A DNA stretch of 64,000 bases, taken from positions 372,001 to 436,000 of the forward strand of contig NZ_JAATOT010000001.1 of assembly GCF_011806455.1 (NCBI RefSeq), written 5' to 3'. The DNA is from Celeribacter sp. HF31. GTDB taxonomy: Bacteria > Pseudomonadota > Alphaproteobacteria > Rhodobacterales > Rhodobacteraceae. Positions 39,957-49,293 of the stretch are shown here, piece after piece. The translations under genes were made by a program, and so were the position numbers. How positions within the stretch are numbered: position 1 is the stretch's first letter; every line of letters begins with the position of its first letter. The notes beneath the pieces were generated by a model, which did no database searches, was not told the DNA's origin, and worked only from the letters and a program-made list of their open reading frames with translations.

Positions 39957-41843
39957 TTAGGCCGCATCGCCTTTCTCGCGTTTTCGCTCCAGCTCGGTGA
40001 GCAAAGCGGCCTCGAATTCCTTGTCCAGCGCCTGGGATCGCGCCACATAGGCGGCATTCTCAGACACCGGCTTGTTCGGGTCCCAAAGCTCCGCCAGCGC
40101 CCGCAGCGCCTCGCGGTCATGCTGGTAATAGGCCTGTTCCGTGACAGCGGCGTCATATTCGGAAAAGCCCATTTCTTCCAAGACATAGCGACCAGCGCGC
40201 AGCGAACTGTCGAACATCTCACGCACGATCTTGTTGGCGCCCGCTTTGAACAGCTCATAGACATGGATGCGGTCGCGGGCGCGCACGATGATGAACAGAT
40301 CGGGCCGCAGGTTCCGGGCATATGTCACAAGCTGCGTCGCGGCTTTCGGGTCGTCCAAAGTGATCACCAGCACCCGCGCCGTATCGATGCCCGCGGCGTG
40401 CAAAAGCTCGGGTCGGGTCGGGTCGCCGAAGAAGCCTTTGAAGCCGAATTTGCGCATCAGCTGAATGGTTTTCAGGTCGTGATCCAAGACGGTGGTCTGA
40501 AAGCCCGAAGCCTGCACCAGCCGGTTCACCACCTGACCAAACCGCCCGATGCCCGCGATAATGATCTTTTGCTGATCGTCGATTTCGTCGGCGGGCGTTT
40601 CCTCGACACGGTCGGCAAGCCTCAACCGCAGATAGTCCTGCAGCATGAAGAACAGCGGCGTGAACAGGAGAGACAGCGCGATGACCAGCAAGACCCGCTC
40701 GCCCATGAAGGAGGTCAAAACCCCCTGTTGCAGCGAGAAGGTCGTTAGCACCATGCCGAATTCCCCGGCCTGCGCCAGCGACAGAGTAAAGAGCCATTGT
40801 CCCCGCTGGCGCAGTTTGAAAATCCGCCCGATGACATAGAGGATCAGCCCCTTGGTGATCATCAGGGCAAAGGTCAGACCTATGATTGTGACCGGATCGT
40901 GGAACAGCACGGTGAAATTGATCCCCGCGCCGACGGCGATGAAAAACAGCCCCAACAACAGCCCCTTGAAGGGCTCGATGGAGCTTTCCAATTCGTGGCG
41001 AAACTCGGAGTTCGCCAAGACCACACCGGCGAGAAACGTGCCCAAAGCCGGTGATAGGCCCACGGCGGTCATCAACCAGGCGATGCCGATCACGATCAAC
41101 AAAGCGACGGCGGTGTAAATCTCGCGCAGGTTGGCGGAATGGATGTAGCGAAACACCGGACGGGTCAGGAACACGCCAGCCAGAATGATCGCGGCGACGG
41201 CGCCCAGCGTCACCAAAGTGACGCCCCAGCCCGGCAACCCTTCGACCAGCGTGGCGCTGTGCCCGGCGGCGTTTTCGAGATCAACAGCGCGGCTGATCGA
41301 GCCGTCGGGGTTGATCGTCAGGGCTGATCCCACGGCCAAAAGCGGCATCAGCGCCAGCATCGGGATCACCGCGATGTCTTGGGTCAACAACACCGAAAAC
41401 GCCGCGCGCCCGCCGCCCGTGTGCATCAGGTTCTTCTCGGATAGCGTCTGAAGCACCACCGCCGTCGACGACAGCGACAGGATCATGCCAAGCGCCAGCC
41501 CCGTCTGCCACGTCTGCCCGGCCCAGATCGCGGCACCCATGATGGCCGTGCCGGTCAAAACGATCTGCAATCCGCCCATGCCCAAAAGCTTGTTGCGCAT
41601 CTCCCATAGGCCGCGCGGGTCCAGCTCTAACCCGATCAGGAACAGCATCATCACCACGCCAAATTCGGCGTAATGCAGCAAATCCTCGCTCTCATTGTGT
41701 TGCACCAGCCCCAAAATCGGCCCAACGATCATCCCGGCCAAAAGATAGCCCAAAACGGAGCCGAGCCCCAAGCGGCGCGCCAGAGGCACGGCGATGACGA
41801 TGGCGGCGAGGTAGATAACGGCTTGGGCCAGAAGGCCTTGCAT
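39957..41843 (-). CDS. Kef-type K+/H+ antiporter (CPA2) with TrkA-N domain
   Basis: 628 residues. A sodium/hydrogen-exchanger-type membrane domain occupies residues 1-385, with about twelve spans: FGVVMMLFLIGLELDP, MILSLSSTAVVLQTL, LLTQDIAVIPML, GLSPALGTFLAGVVLANSEF. A cytosolic RCK/TrkA-N nucleotide-binding domain starts near 424: KIIIAGIGRFGQVVNRLVQ, FFGDPTRPELLHAAGIDTARVLVIT. This is the KefB/KefC layout, where glutathione adducts gate K+ efflux during electrophile stress; the qorB pair at 3 kb fits that theme. The start is ATG 41843; an upstream extension lacks support. Confidence 0.93.
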   Translation of the reverse strand: MQGLLAQAVIYLAAIVIAVPLARRLGLGSVLGYLLAGMIVGPILGLVQHNESEDLLHYAEFGVVMMLFLIGLELDPRGLWEMRNKLLGMGGLQIVLTGTAIMGAAIWAGQTWQTGLALGMILSLSSTAVVLQTLSEKNLMHTGGGRAAFSVLLTQDIAVIPMLALMPLLAVGSALTINPDGSISRAVDLENAAGHSATLVEGLPGWGVTLVTLGAVAAIILAGVFLTRPVFRYIHSANLREIYTAVALLIVIGIAWLMTAVGLSPALGTFLAGVVLANSEFRHELESSIEPFKGLLLGLFFIAVGAGINFTVLFHDPVTIIGLTFALMITKGLILYVIGRIFKLRQRGQWLFTLSLAQAGEFGMVLTTFSLQQGVLTSFMGERVLLVIALSLLFTPLFFMLQDYLRLRLADRVEETPADEIDDQQKIIIAGIGRFGQVVNRLVQASGFQTTVLDHDLKTIQLMRKFGFKGFFGDPTRPELLHAAGIDTARVLVITLDDPKAATQLVTYARNLRPDLFIIVRARDRIHVYELFKAGANKIVREMFDSSLRAGRYVLEEMGFSEYDAAVTEQAYYQHDREALRALAELWDPNKPVSENAAYVARSQALDKEFEAALLTELERKREKGDAA

Positions 41844-42038
41844 GGGCGTTGTCCTTATCGGGATCGGGTGGCACGACGAACTTGTGACATCATATTCACG
41901 CGTCATTACAGAGAGGTAAAGCCCCGCCGCAGCCGCGAAGCGAAGCAACAAGGGGCATGTGAGATTTTAGGCAGTCTTTGCCCAAATATCAGCGAGCCCG
42001 CGGACAGCCGCCTTAGCCCTGAATTCTAGCACTGAATT

Positions 42039-44960
42039 TTAGCCCTGAATTTCAAGCGTGTGAGAGCGCCCGTTCTTGACGTAGGTCAGGCTGTCCGAGC
42101 CGATGGATTGCACCCGTCCGCCGTCCAGACGATCGCCGATCTTCACCTTCGCAAACCGCCCCGACGGCAGACGCACAAGGGCGCGGCGATCCGAGCTTGA
42201 GCCATAGACCCCCATCAGGTTCAGCTTGCGCAGAGAAATCGCGTTCTTCACCGTCGCCGCACGCGCCACATTGGCCGGGTCGGATTTCGGCAAGGGCGAG
42301 TCCGGCACGCGTGCTGTGACTTGCGTCGCGGCCGAACTGGAGGTGGTCCCCGCCTCGGCTGCGGCCGCTGCGGCGGCCTCTGCGGCACGCGCGGCGGCTG
42401 CGAGTTTCTCGAAATTCTGCGGACGTGCTTTCGGGATCAACGACACCGTGACGACGGGCGCTGTGCGTGGCTGCTCATCCGGGGTCTCTGTGCGGGCGTC
42501 CTCTTCGGCCAGCTCCTGTGCCGAGGCCGGGCGCAGTTTCGGGGCAAAGCCGCCAAGTTCGGCCCGGGTCATGCCGCCCAGATTGGCCTTTTCGGTGTTC
42601 TCGACAAGGCTCTCGGGCCGCAGTTTCGGCTGAAACGCCGCGAGCGCCAGACGCAGGGTATCATTCTCATCGACGGGTGCAGGCGCCAGAGCCGCCTCGA
42701 CCGCCGCGTCCACCGCACTGCCGGGGCGCGGTTTGGGCGTCACATCCGGGCGACCGGCATAGACCACGGCGCCGCCCGGGGTCACTGTGCCCTCGGGCGT
42801 GGCGCGAATGAACCCGTCCTCGTCATAGTCATAGCGCGTGCCCGGCGGTGCCGGTTGCAGGGCGGCGCGCGGGGCAGGCTCGCCAATATGGCGCGCCGCA
42901 TCGGGCAGGGCGCCCGCATCCTGCGAGGAGATCTTCGGGTCGATGGAGGCGGTGTAAACCGCATTGAGATCGTCTTCGCCGGTCTCGCCTGTGCCGTTTT
43001 CTGGCGCCAAGGGCCAGATGCCCGTGGCGGCATATTGCGCATTCAGCGCCTCGAGATCCGGTTCCGGCAGCTCGTTTTGTAAGCCCGGAGGTTCGGGCAG
43101 GGCGGCCTGTTCCAAAAGTTCAGGCGTCAGCTCTGGCTCCTCTTCGGGGGCAGCTTCTTCGGTCGGCTCCGAGACATCCTCGGCTAGGGCGGTCTCCGCC
43201 GGGATCACGATGGTCGCATCTGCCCCATCCGTCCCATCGGTTAGGTCTCTGGACGTCTCCTCGGCCTGTTCCAGCGCGCTGGTCTGCGCGGTCTTCGGCT
43301 GTGCATCATCCTCGGGCAACAGCCCGGCGACCAGCCCGATGAGCAAAAGAGCCACCACCAGAATGGCAGTCAGGATCAGGCCCATGCGCGGCGATCTGCG
43401 CTCCGTGCGACTGCGGCGGCGGGCACCAAAAACGGTCAGCGCCTCGGCCTCGTCGAGCGTGTTCTCCACCCGGTCAAGTCCGGCGGCCCGGTCGGACATC
43501 GGCGTCATCTCCGGCGCGATGCCAGCGCCCGTCAGACTTTGATCGGGGTCCGCGGGGGCCTCGCGTGGCGGTGTGTCTTTGGTCTTGTCGTCCTTGACCT
43601 TGTCCATCCGTGTTTTGGCCGCGGTCGAAAGCCCCGACAAGGATTTCAGCGCGCCCTTGGCGACCTGTTTGGCCGCAGCTTTCGGCGCTTTCTTGTCGGC
43701 ATTCAGGGCTCCAGCCTGGGCGCGCGGCTCGGGGACAATCGGACTCGCGGGCATGGGCGGCGGTTCTGGCAGGGGCGCGGATTTGCCCGGACGCGGCGCC
43801 TTGGGCTTCGGGGCCTCCTCGGCCTCCTCAACCGGCAGATCACCAGAGGTCACGGCCACATGCGGGTGGTCATGGACGGGTTTTTCGACCGTCTTGGGCG
43901 CCGGTTTCGATGGCTCTTCCGGCGTCTCCCCAGCGGGCTCTTGCGTGGCGGGGCCAAGCGGTTTGGGCGTCGGTGGGGTGCCTTCGGACACTGCGGAGAA
44001 GCGGGCCGGGCGTGCGGAGAGCCGCGGTGCCGTCGGTGTCTCCGTCGCTGCGGGCGTCTCCTTGGAGGTCTCTGTCGCGGTCAGGCGGCGGCTTTGGAAC
44101 GCGGAGGGCGCGGGCGTTTCCTCAACTGGCGGCTCGGGTGCGTCAGAGGGCGCATCAGAGGGGGTGTCCGCAGACGCCGTTTCCGTGTCACGAGCCTCCT
44201 CCGCCTCATCTTGTGAAAGGTCTTCCTGTGGCGAGGTTTCGTCCCCGGCTTCCGGAACGAGAGGCAGCGTCTCTTGCGGGATAGCCTCGCTCACGTCTTC
44301 CCCCACGTTTTCAACCACGGCGGTGGGGGCGTCGGTGAGCGGCTCGTCAAGATGGGGGGCGATAGCCGCTTCAACCGGCTCAGCCACCACCGGGTCGACC
44401 GGGGGCGGCGGCAGGCTGCGTTTGGGCAAGATGTGGATGGCGCTCTCGTCCGGCTCGACCTTTGTGCCGGCACCGATCAGCGCATCCGCGGCTTTCGCGC
44501 GACCGAAAAACGGTTCGCCTGCGTAACTGTCGGCGTCGGGCAGGGCCACGAAAGAGATCGGGTTGAAGCGGTGCTCGGTGGCGAAACCTTCCGCTTCTTC
44601 AAGGGTTTCGCGGGCAATAACCGCGACTTGCACCTGGCCATCTGTGACTGTGCTGTCCCAGACCAAATCGTCCAAACCATAGGGTGTCGCGCCATCAAGC
44701 GCCGCGCGGATCGCGGCATCGCGGGTGGCCTCACCCGGATCTGGGAGGCTGCGATAGAGGATCTGGCTGTTCGGAATCACCAGTTTGGTGGCCAGCCCGG
44801 AGGTCGACACAGAGGTGGCGAGCTTGCGCAGCTCAGCCAGTTCCCCGGCCATATCGGGTGCGTCCAGCGCGACCTCGCCCATCTGATGCCAGCCGCTTGA
44901 GGCGCGGTGCAATAAAACGATGCCGTCATGGCTCAGGTTGAGGGCAAAATTCGGTTTCAT
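42039..44960 (-). CDS. Large envelope protein with GspL/PilM-like N-terminus and PilP/GspC-like C-terminus
   Basis: 973 residues with one membrane helix (residues 526-548, MGLILTAILVVALLLIGLVAG). The cytoplasmic N-terminal 165 residues resemble the actin-like part of GspL/PilM (FALNLSHDGIVLLHR, PNSQILYRSLPDPGEATRDA). A Pro/Glu/Ala-rich linker of about 350 residues precedes the helix. The periplasmic side is again acidic and Pro-rich, with four P-K-x-R-P motifs (near residues 742, 778, 807 and 843). It ends in about 68 residues like PilP/GspC: RKLNLMGVYGSSSDRRALVR and KIGDRLDGGRVQSIGSDSLTY. The overall form is a trans-envelope linker. No pilus or secretion genes are nearby. Confidence 0.75.
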   Translation of the reverse strand: MKPNFALNLSHDGIVLLHRASSGWHQMGEVALDAPDMAGELAELRKLATSVSTSGLATKLVIPNSQILYRSLPDPGEATRDAAIRAALDGATPYGLDDLVWDSTVTDGQVQVAVIARETLEEAEGFATEHRFNPISFVALPDADSYAGEPFFGRAKAADALIGAGTKVEPDESAIHILPKRSLPPPPVDPVVAEPVEAAIAPHLDEPLTDAPTAVVENVGEDVSEAIPQETLPLVPEAGDETSPQEDLSQDEAEEARDTETASADTPSDAPSDAPEPPVEETPAPSAFQSRRLTATETSKETPAATETPTAPRLSARPARFSAVSEGTPPTPKPLGPATQEPAGETPEEPSKPAPKTVEKPVHDHPHVAVTSGDLPVEEAEEAPKPKAPRPGKSAPLPEPPPMPASPIVPEPRAQAGALNADKKAPKAAAKQVAKGALKSLSGLSTAAKTRMDKVKDDKTKDTPPREAPADPDQSLTGAGIAPEMTPMSDRAAGLDRVENTLDEAEALTVFGARRRSRTERRSPRMGLILTAILVVALLLIGLVAGLLPEDDAQPKTAQTSALEQAEETSRDLTDGTDGADATIVIPAETALAEDVSEPTEEAAPEEEPELTPELLEQAALPEPPGLQNELPEPDLEALNAQYAATGIWPLAPENGTGETGEDDLNAVYTASIDPKISSQDAGALPDAARHIGEPAPRAALQPAPPGTRYDYDEDGFIRATPEGTVTPGGAVVYAGRPDVTPKPRPGSAVDAAVEAALAPAPVDENDTLRLALAAFQPKLRPESLVENTEKANLGGMTRAELGGFAPKLRPASAQELAEEDARTETPDEQPRTAPVVTVSLIPKARPQNFEKLAAAARAAEAAAAAAAEAGTTSSSAATQVTARVPDSPLPKSDPANVARAATVKNAISLRKLNLMGVYGSSSDRRALVRLPSGRFAKVKIGDRLDGGRVQSIGSDSLTYVKNGRSHTLEIQG

Positions 44961-45149
44961 TTCCGCAGGCTGGCTCGATTATTGGGTCTGAATTCTGACT
45001 GTCGTGGCACCCTAACGCAGCTTTGGGATCGGGCCAAGGGAAACCCGTGCCCCTGCGGCCAGATGTTCCGAGTGCTGGCGGAACATTGCCGGGTCAGAGG
45101 GGCAGGGTGCGGCGCCTGGGCTGATGCGAAGAGGCTGGGCCGTGGCGCG

Positions 45150-46154
45150 TCACCGCATCCACAACCCGGCCTTTTTGATCTGATTGCGGATCATCTTTTC
45201 GCGCCGGGGCAGGTGATCACGGTCGAACATCGCCCGGATCTTATCACCCTTCGGCTGATAGACGAGGCGCTTGATCGGCTCGTAGTCCTTGAGCGCCTTC
45301 TTGATCCAATTCGGGCTTGAGACCTCGCGCAAGACCTCGACCACGCGGTCGTTTTCGCGCGCGAACAGGAGCGGGAAGGTGCGGTAATGGCATGAGATCG
45401 CGCCATCGAGCGTGTCTTCGGGGATCGTCCGCCGCGCGCCGCCGAAAGAGTGGATCACCAGCGGCAAAGCGACTTGGTCGAGCCAGGGATCAAAGACCTG
45501 AAGGCTGGCGGCCTCGGGCGGGTTGTCGCGAATTTCGAGGGCGTATTCGAGGAAACGCTCGCCGAATTTGCGCGGACACTCATAGAAAAAGAAGCCCGCG
45601 TTGAAGTAGAGATAGCGCTTCCAATATTCGTCCGGCTGGTCGAGATCGAGCGTGCTTTCGAACTCCAATCCGAAGCGATCGTAGAGCGATTTCCAAATCT
45701 CGGTGTAGCCCGGCCCGTAAAGTTCGATCTGCGGCCAGGTGCCCTCGACCTTTTGGGACGCGCAGGGGCGGGTGAAATCGAAAGGCACGGAAGACACAGG
45801 GCCGGTGATCAGCGTGTCGCTGTCGAAAAACACAAAAGGCTCGCCTTCGGGCAGCGCCAAAAGGGCCTCGATTTTATTGCCATAGGGGTAACTCTGGCCG
45901 AAATGGCGGCTCTCAAAGGGCAGAATTTCCGCCCCCAGCCGTTTGAAAGCGCTCAGCACATCGGCTTGTTTCATCCGTGGATCGTTCTGCCACATCTCGC
46001 CCGGTTGCGGTTCGGCGATGAACAACCGGCCTTTGAAATTGGGGTCCATCGCCCGCAGCGAGGCCGCGAACAACAGCGCCTCATACATCAGCCGCCCGTC
46101 CTGTCCGATGACGACAATGTTGAACGGGGCTTGGTTTTGAGGCTTACTGGACAT
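45150..46154 (-). CDS. Glycosyltransferase-like protein (GT-A fold)
   Basis: 334 residues. The start FNIVVIGQDGRLMYEALLFAASLRAM and the DxD motif PFVFFDSDTLITGP (Asp111, Asp113) show a GT-A nucleotide-sugar fold, as in GT8-like enzymes. A C-terminal half carries WKRYLYFNAGFFFYECP and QVALPLVIHSFGGARR. The start is ATG 46154; a longer frame has no ribosome site. It may add sugar to a surface polysaccharide. Genes on either side do not show the acceptor. Confidence 0.75.
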   Translation of the reverse strand: MSSKPQNQAPFNIVVIGQDGRLMYEALLFAASLRAMDPNFKGRLFIAEPQPGEMWQNDPRMKQADVLSAFKRLGAEILPFESRHFGQSYPYGNKIEALLALPEGEPFVFFDSDTLITGPVSSVPFDFTRPCASQKVEGTWPQIELYGPGYTEIWKSLYDRFGLEFESTLDLDQPDEYWKRYLYFNAGFFFYECPRKFGERFLEYALEIRDNPPEAASLQVFDPWLDQVALPLVIHSFGGARRTIPEDTLDGAISCHYRTFPLLFARENDRVVEVLREVSSPNWIKKALKDYEPIKRLVYQPKGDKIRAMFDRDHLPRREKMIRNQIKKAGLWMR

Positions 46155-46273
46155 GAGAACTCTGAATGATGGGGAAGTCGCGAGCGTAACAAATGATGGT
46201 TCGGTCCGACTATAGGGCGGATCATCGTTTATCAAAAGCCGTTAATTCCCCTGTAGTTAAAAGGATTGTTTCC

Positions 46274-46699
46274 ATGGTATCCGGAACGACACGCACTGTT
46301 TTAACGTCGCTTCTCTGCCTCACGGCCACGGGCGCCGTGGCAGAGAATTTCACCACCGCCGCAGAGGTCAAACCCATCCTGCAAGCGACCAAGCCGCAAT
46401 GGATCGCGGTGCGCAATTACGACGGGCAGGACCTGTTGTATTTCACCAATCTTTTGAGCTGGCGCTGTGGGCTGACTGAGGTTTTTTATGGCGTGAACGG
46501 TGGCGAGATGGTGCCTTTCGTGATGGAACCCTGCTACCTCGATACGGCGCAACCCAATGCGCTGAAGGCCGAAAGCCTCGACGCGATCCTCGTCAGTTTT
46601 CCGCCGGGGAGCATCGAGACGGTCGATCTCAACGTCACTTTTGACGACGGCACGGCGGAACAGGCGCATTACGAGCGCAAGGCCGTGGAGATTCAGTGA
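46274..46699 (+). CDS. Exported protein of unknown function
   Basis: 141 residues with a signal peptide (VLTSLLCLTATGAVA, cut before ENFTTA). The mature part begins with an alpha/beta pattern (KPILQATKPQWIAVRNYDGQDLLYFTNLLSW) and has two Cys (RCGLTEVF, EPCYLDT) that could pair. ATG 46274 is preceded by AAGGATTG. No family recognised. Confidence 0.72.
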   Translation: MVSGTTRTVLTSLLCLTATGAVAENFTTAAEVKPILQATKPQWIAVRNYDGQDLLYFTNLLSWRCGLTEVFYGVNGGEMVPFVMEPCYLDTAQPNALKAESLDAILVSFPPGSIETVDLNVTFDDGTAEQAHYERKAVEIQ

Positions 46700-46702
46700 G
46701 CG

Positions 46703-47431
46703 CTAGCGCAACACTTCGGCCAGAAAATCCACCAGCGCGCGCCAGCTCCGCGCGGTGGCTTTGACATCGAACCCGAACCCCGGCTGCGCACCCGGTTTGG
46801 CGGCGGGGTTGGTAAAGGCGTGGCCGGTGTTGCCATAGGCATGGAGCTGCCATTTCGCGCCGCGCTCGGTCATTTCCTGACCAAAGGCCAGCACGCTGTC
46901 GGGACGCGCGAGCGGGTCGTCCCAGCCGTGCATGACCAAAACGTCAGAGACAATTTTCATGTCAGGCGCTGTCGCTGCTCGGTCGAGAATGCCGTGAAAA
47001 CTCGCGACGCCACCGATCCCGACACCCTCGCGGGCCAGATCGAGCACCGCCTTGCCGCCAAAACAATAGCCCATGGCGGCGGTGCGCTCCGCGTCCACCA
47101 AATCCTGCGATTTCAATGCCTCAAGAGCGGCCAGCATGCGCGCGGCGAGCGTGGCGCGGTCGGCGTCGAGTTTGTCCTTGGCGGCATGGGCTTCGGTTGC
47201 ATCCGTGGTGGTCCAGCCCTGTCCGTAATAGTCGATGGCAAAGCCGACATAGCCCAAAGCGGCCAGTTCCTGCGCGCGGGCCTCTTCGAACTCCGATCGT
47301 CCACGAAAGGCGGGGGCAACCATGACGCCGGGGCGGGGACCTGTGAGGGCATCATCCCAATGCAGCGCGCCGATGAAGGGCCCGCCGATCTCGGGGCTGC
47401 CATAGGTGATCTCAACGCGTTGCAGGGCCAT
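46703..47431 (-). CDS. Dienelactone hydrolase family protein
   Basis: 242-residue alpha/beta-hydrolase with a Cys nucleophile: AAMGYCFGGKAVLDL. The acid is in VMHGWDDPLARPDS and the His in YGNTGHAFTNP. These three match the Cys-Asp-His triad of dienelactone hydrolases. Its natural substrate is unknown; few aromatic-degradation genes lie nearby. It is the first gene downstream of tRNA-Tyr on the same strand. Confidence 0.92.
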   Translation of the reverse strand: MALQRVEITYGSPEIGGPFIGALHWDDALTGPRPGVMVAPAFRGRSEFEEARAQELAALGYVGFAIDYYGQGWTTTDATEAHAAKDKLDADRATLAARMLAALEALKSQDLVDAERTAAMGYCFGGKAVLDLAREGVGIGGVASFHGILDRAATAPDMKIVSDVLVMHGWDDPLARPDSVLAFGQEMTERGAKWQLHAYGNTGHAFTNPAAKPGAQPGFGFDVKATARSWRALVDFLAEVLR

Positions 47432-47551
47432 GTCGCTCTCCTTTTATGATCGCTTCAAATTCGGCGGATCAGACAGGAGTTGCAAGGGGAGAAAAGCCCA
47501 GCGTTTACCGAACGCCAAAGCGTCCGAGCCGTTATGTCTGTAGAGGAGAAG

Positions 47552-47635
47552 TGGTGGGCGACCCTGGAATCGAACCAGGCATGAGTCTCCTCGGCGGAGT
47601 TACAGTCCGCTGCCGCACCTTGCAGCCCGTCGCCC
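47552..47635 (-). tRNA. tRNA-Tyr (GTA)
   Basis: Class II tRNA on the minus strand. Acceptor GGGCGAC/GTCGCCC, discriminator A, encoded CCA (TGG at 47552-47554 on plus), anticodon GTA (47601-47603), long variable arm and T arm CCTGGTTCGATTCCAGG. A weak IR (GCGTT/AACGC, 47501-47515) with a T-rich flank downstream may end the transcript. Confidence 0.96.
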
Positions 47636-47688
47636 ACTTTCACGCTGATCTGTGATCTCTCACCGACCGTTTGCGTTCGTGTGGGCGG

Positions 47689-47717
47689 TGGATACCTATG
47701 GGCGCGATGGGCGTCAA
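47689..47717 (-). promoter_or_regulatory. Promoter of tRNA-Tyr
   Basis: On the minus strand, -35 TTGACG (47717-47712), a 17-base spacer and -10 TATCCA (47694-47689), giving a start about 45 bases before the tRNA. Confidence 0.6.
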
Positions 47718-47790
47718 CAGGAAAATTACTTGTTCTTCGAGATTGCCTGCGCCAAGAAGGGCCAGCCATCAAAATCGGGACACCAAAGCC

Positions 47791-48588
47791 ATGAAAAAAC
47801 CCAAATGGGTCGTCGAAAAAGAGCAAGCCAAGCGCAAGGCCGCGCAGGAAACCGTCTGGCTGTTCGGGCTTCATGCGGTGCGCGATGCCTTGGCGAATCC
47901 GGCGCGCGAAAAATTGCGGCTTTTGGTGACGAAGAACGCGATGGCGAAACTTGAGGCGGAGATTGCCGCCTGCGGGATCGTGCCCGAAGAAATCGACCCG
48001 CGCAAATTTCACGATCCGCGCAAGTTCGACATTCCTGTCGATCCGACCTCTGTGCACCAGGGCGCGCTTTTGGAGGTCAAGCCCCTGAGCTGGGGCTCGG
48101 TCGAGGAGGTCTGTCTGGCGAAAGGCGAGGGGCTGCCTTTGGTCGTGCTGCTCGATCAGGTGACCGACCCGCATAACGTCGGCGCGATTTTGCGGTCTGC
48201 CGAGGTGTTCGGGGCCGAAGCCGTCATCGCGACCGCGCGTCATGCCGCGCCTGAGACCGGCGCCTTGGCGAAAACCGCCTCCGGCGCGCTGGAACGCCAA
48301 CCTTATCTGCGGGTCCGCAACCTGTCGGAGACCATCGTGAAATTGCAGGAACTGGGGTTCACCTGTCTGGGCCTCGATGGCGAGGCGGACGAGACCATCG
48401 ACGAGGCGCTGACGTCTTTGTCGGATCGTCCCGTCGCTTTGGTGATGGGCGCCGAGGGGCCGGGGCTTCGGGAAAAGACCAAGGAGACGGTCGACAGATT
48501 GGTGAAAATCCCCTTCGCGCGCGGGTTCGGTTCGCTCAACGTCTCGAACGCCGCTGCCGTCGGGCTTTACGCCGCCTCGCAACGCTGA
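47791..48588 (+). CDS. rlmB: SpoU-family 23S rRNA 2'-O-methyltransferase RlmB
   Basis: 265 residues. It begins with a basic tail (KKPKWVVEKEQAKRKAAQ) and an N-terminal substrate domain (FGLHAVRDALANPAREKLRLLV). The SPOUT trefoil knot follows: VVLLDQVTDPHNVGAILRSAEVFGAEAVI, ALVMGAEGPGLREKTKETVDRLVKIPF and SLNVSNAAAVGLY. It methylates G2251 of 23S rRNA in E. coli. The start is ATG 47791. Divergent from tRNA-Tyr, a common alphaproteobacterial arrangement. Confidence 0.95.
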   Translation: MKKPKWVVEKEQAKRKAAQETVWLFGLHAVRDALANPAREKLRLLVTKNAMAKLEAEIAACGIVPEEIDPRKFHDPRKFDIPVDPTSVHQGALLEVKPLSWGSVEEVCLAKGEGLPLVVLLDQVTDPHNVGAILRSAEVFGAEAVIATARHAAPETGALAKTASGALERQPYLRVRNLSETIVKLQELGFTCLGLDGEADETIDEALTSLSDRPVALVMGAEGPGLREKTKETVDRLVKIPFARGFGSLNVSNAAAVGLYAASQR

Positions 48589-48743
48589 ACGCGCAGAGGT
48601 GGGGCAAGGCGCGTCCGATTCACGATGCGTTCACGTTTTTCTTACAAACACTTCCATATCGAGAGTCTCTCCCTATCTCATCAGGTGAGACGCGCAGTTT
48701 GGAACACGCGCGTAGCTCTCACTGTCCCTCGTTCCACACTTTG

Positions 48744-48784
48744 TCCCGGGCCTTCTGTTCGTCAGAGCCCGGGCTTTTTTCTTT
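48744..48784 (+). terminator. Strong terminator in the rlmB to CoA-binding gene gap
   Basis: CCCGGGC (48745-48751) pairs with GCCCGGG (48767-48773) with a 15-base loop, then a ten-base T-rich run. It lies 155 bases after the rlmB stop. The gap also holds a TGGAAC/GTTCCA pair and looks like a long rlmB trailer or a short separate RNA. Confidence 0.85.
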
Positions 48785-48809
48785 TTGAAAATGCGCTATC
48801 CTCTCGCAC

Positions 48810-49241
48810 ATGCAACATGTTGACCAACTGACCGACGCCGACATTGCCCGCATCTTGGGCGACACGAAAGTGATCGCCCTCGTGGGGGCCTCTCCGAAAC
48901 CGGACCGCCCGTCTCACAGGGTCGGCACATTTCTGGCCGCGCGTGGCTATAAGGTGATCCCGGTCAATCCGGGGCAGGCGGGCAAGGAGCTGTTCGGCCA
49001 GACCTGTGTCGCGGCGCTCTCCGACATCACCGAGCCGGTCGATATGGTGGATATTTTCCGCAGGCCCGAAGAGACCGAACATGTGGTCGATGACGCGCTG
49101 CATGCGCTCAAAGGGTTGAAATACATCTGGATGCAGCTCGACATCGTCAACGAGAAAGCCGCCGCCCTTGCGCGTGCGCAGGGGGCCGAGGTGGTGATGG
49201 ATCGCTGTCCGGCGATTGAAATTCCGCGGCTCGGGTTGTGA
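48810..49241 (+). CDS. CoA-binding protein (YccU family)
   Basis: 143-residue Rossmann-like CoA-binding domain: DTKVIALVGASPKPDRPSHRVGTFLAARGYKVIPVNPGQAG, VDMVDIFRRPEETEHVVDDAL, and the end YIWMQLDIVNEKAAALARAQGAEVVMDRCPAIE. Length and motifs match YccU. Soluble, role unclear. Confidence 0.92.
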   Translation: MQHVDQLTDADIARILGDTKVIALVGASPKPDRPSHRVGTFLAARGYKVIPVNPGQAGKELFGQTCVAALSDITEPVDMVDIFRRPEETEHVVDDALHALKGLKYIWMQLDIVNEKAAALARAQGAEVVMDRCPAIEIPRLGL

Positions 49242-49293
49242 GCTCATGAGTTCTGTCGTGTTTAACGCGCTGTGTCTGGGAGGTATCGGCACC

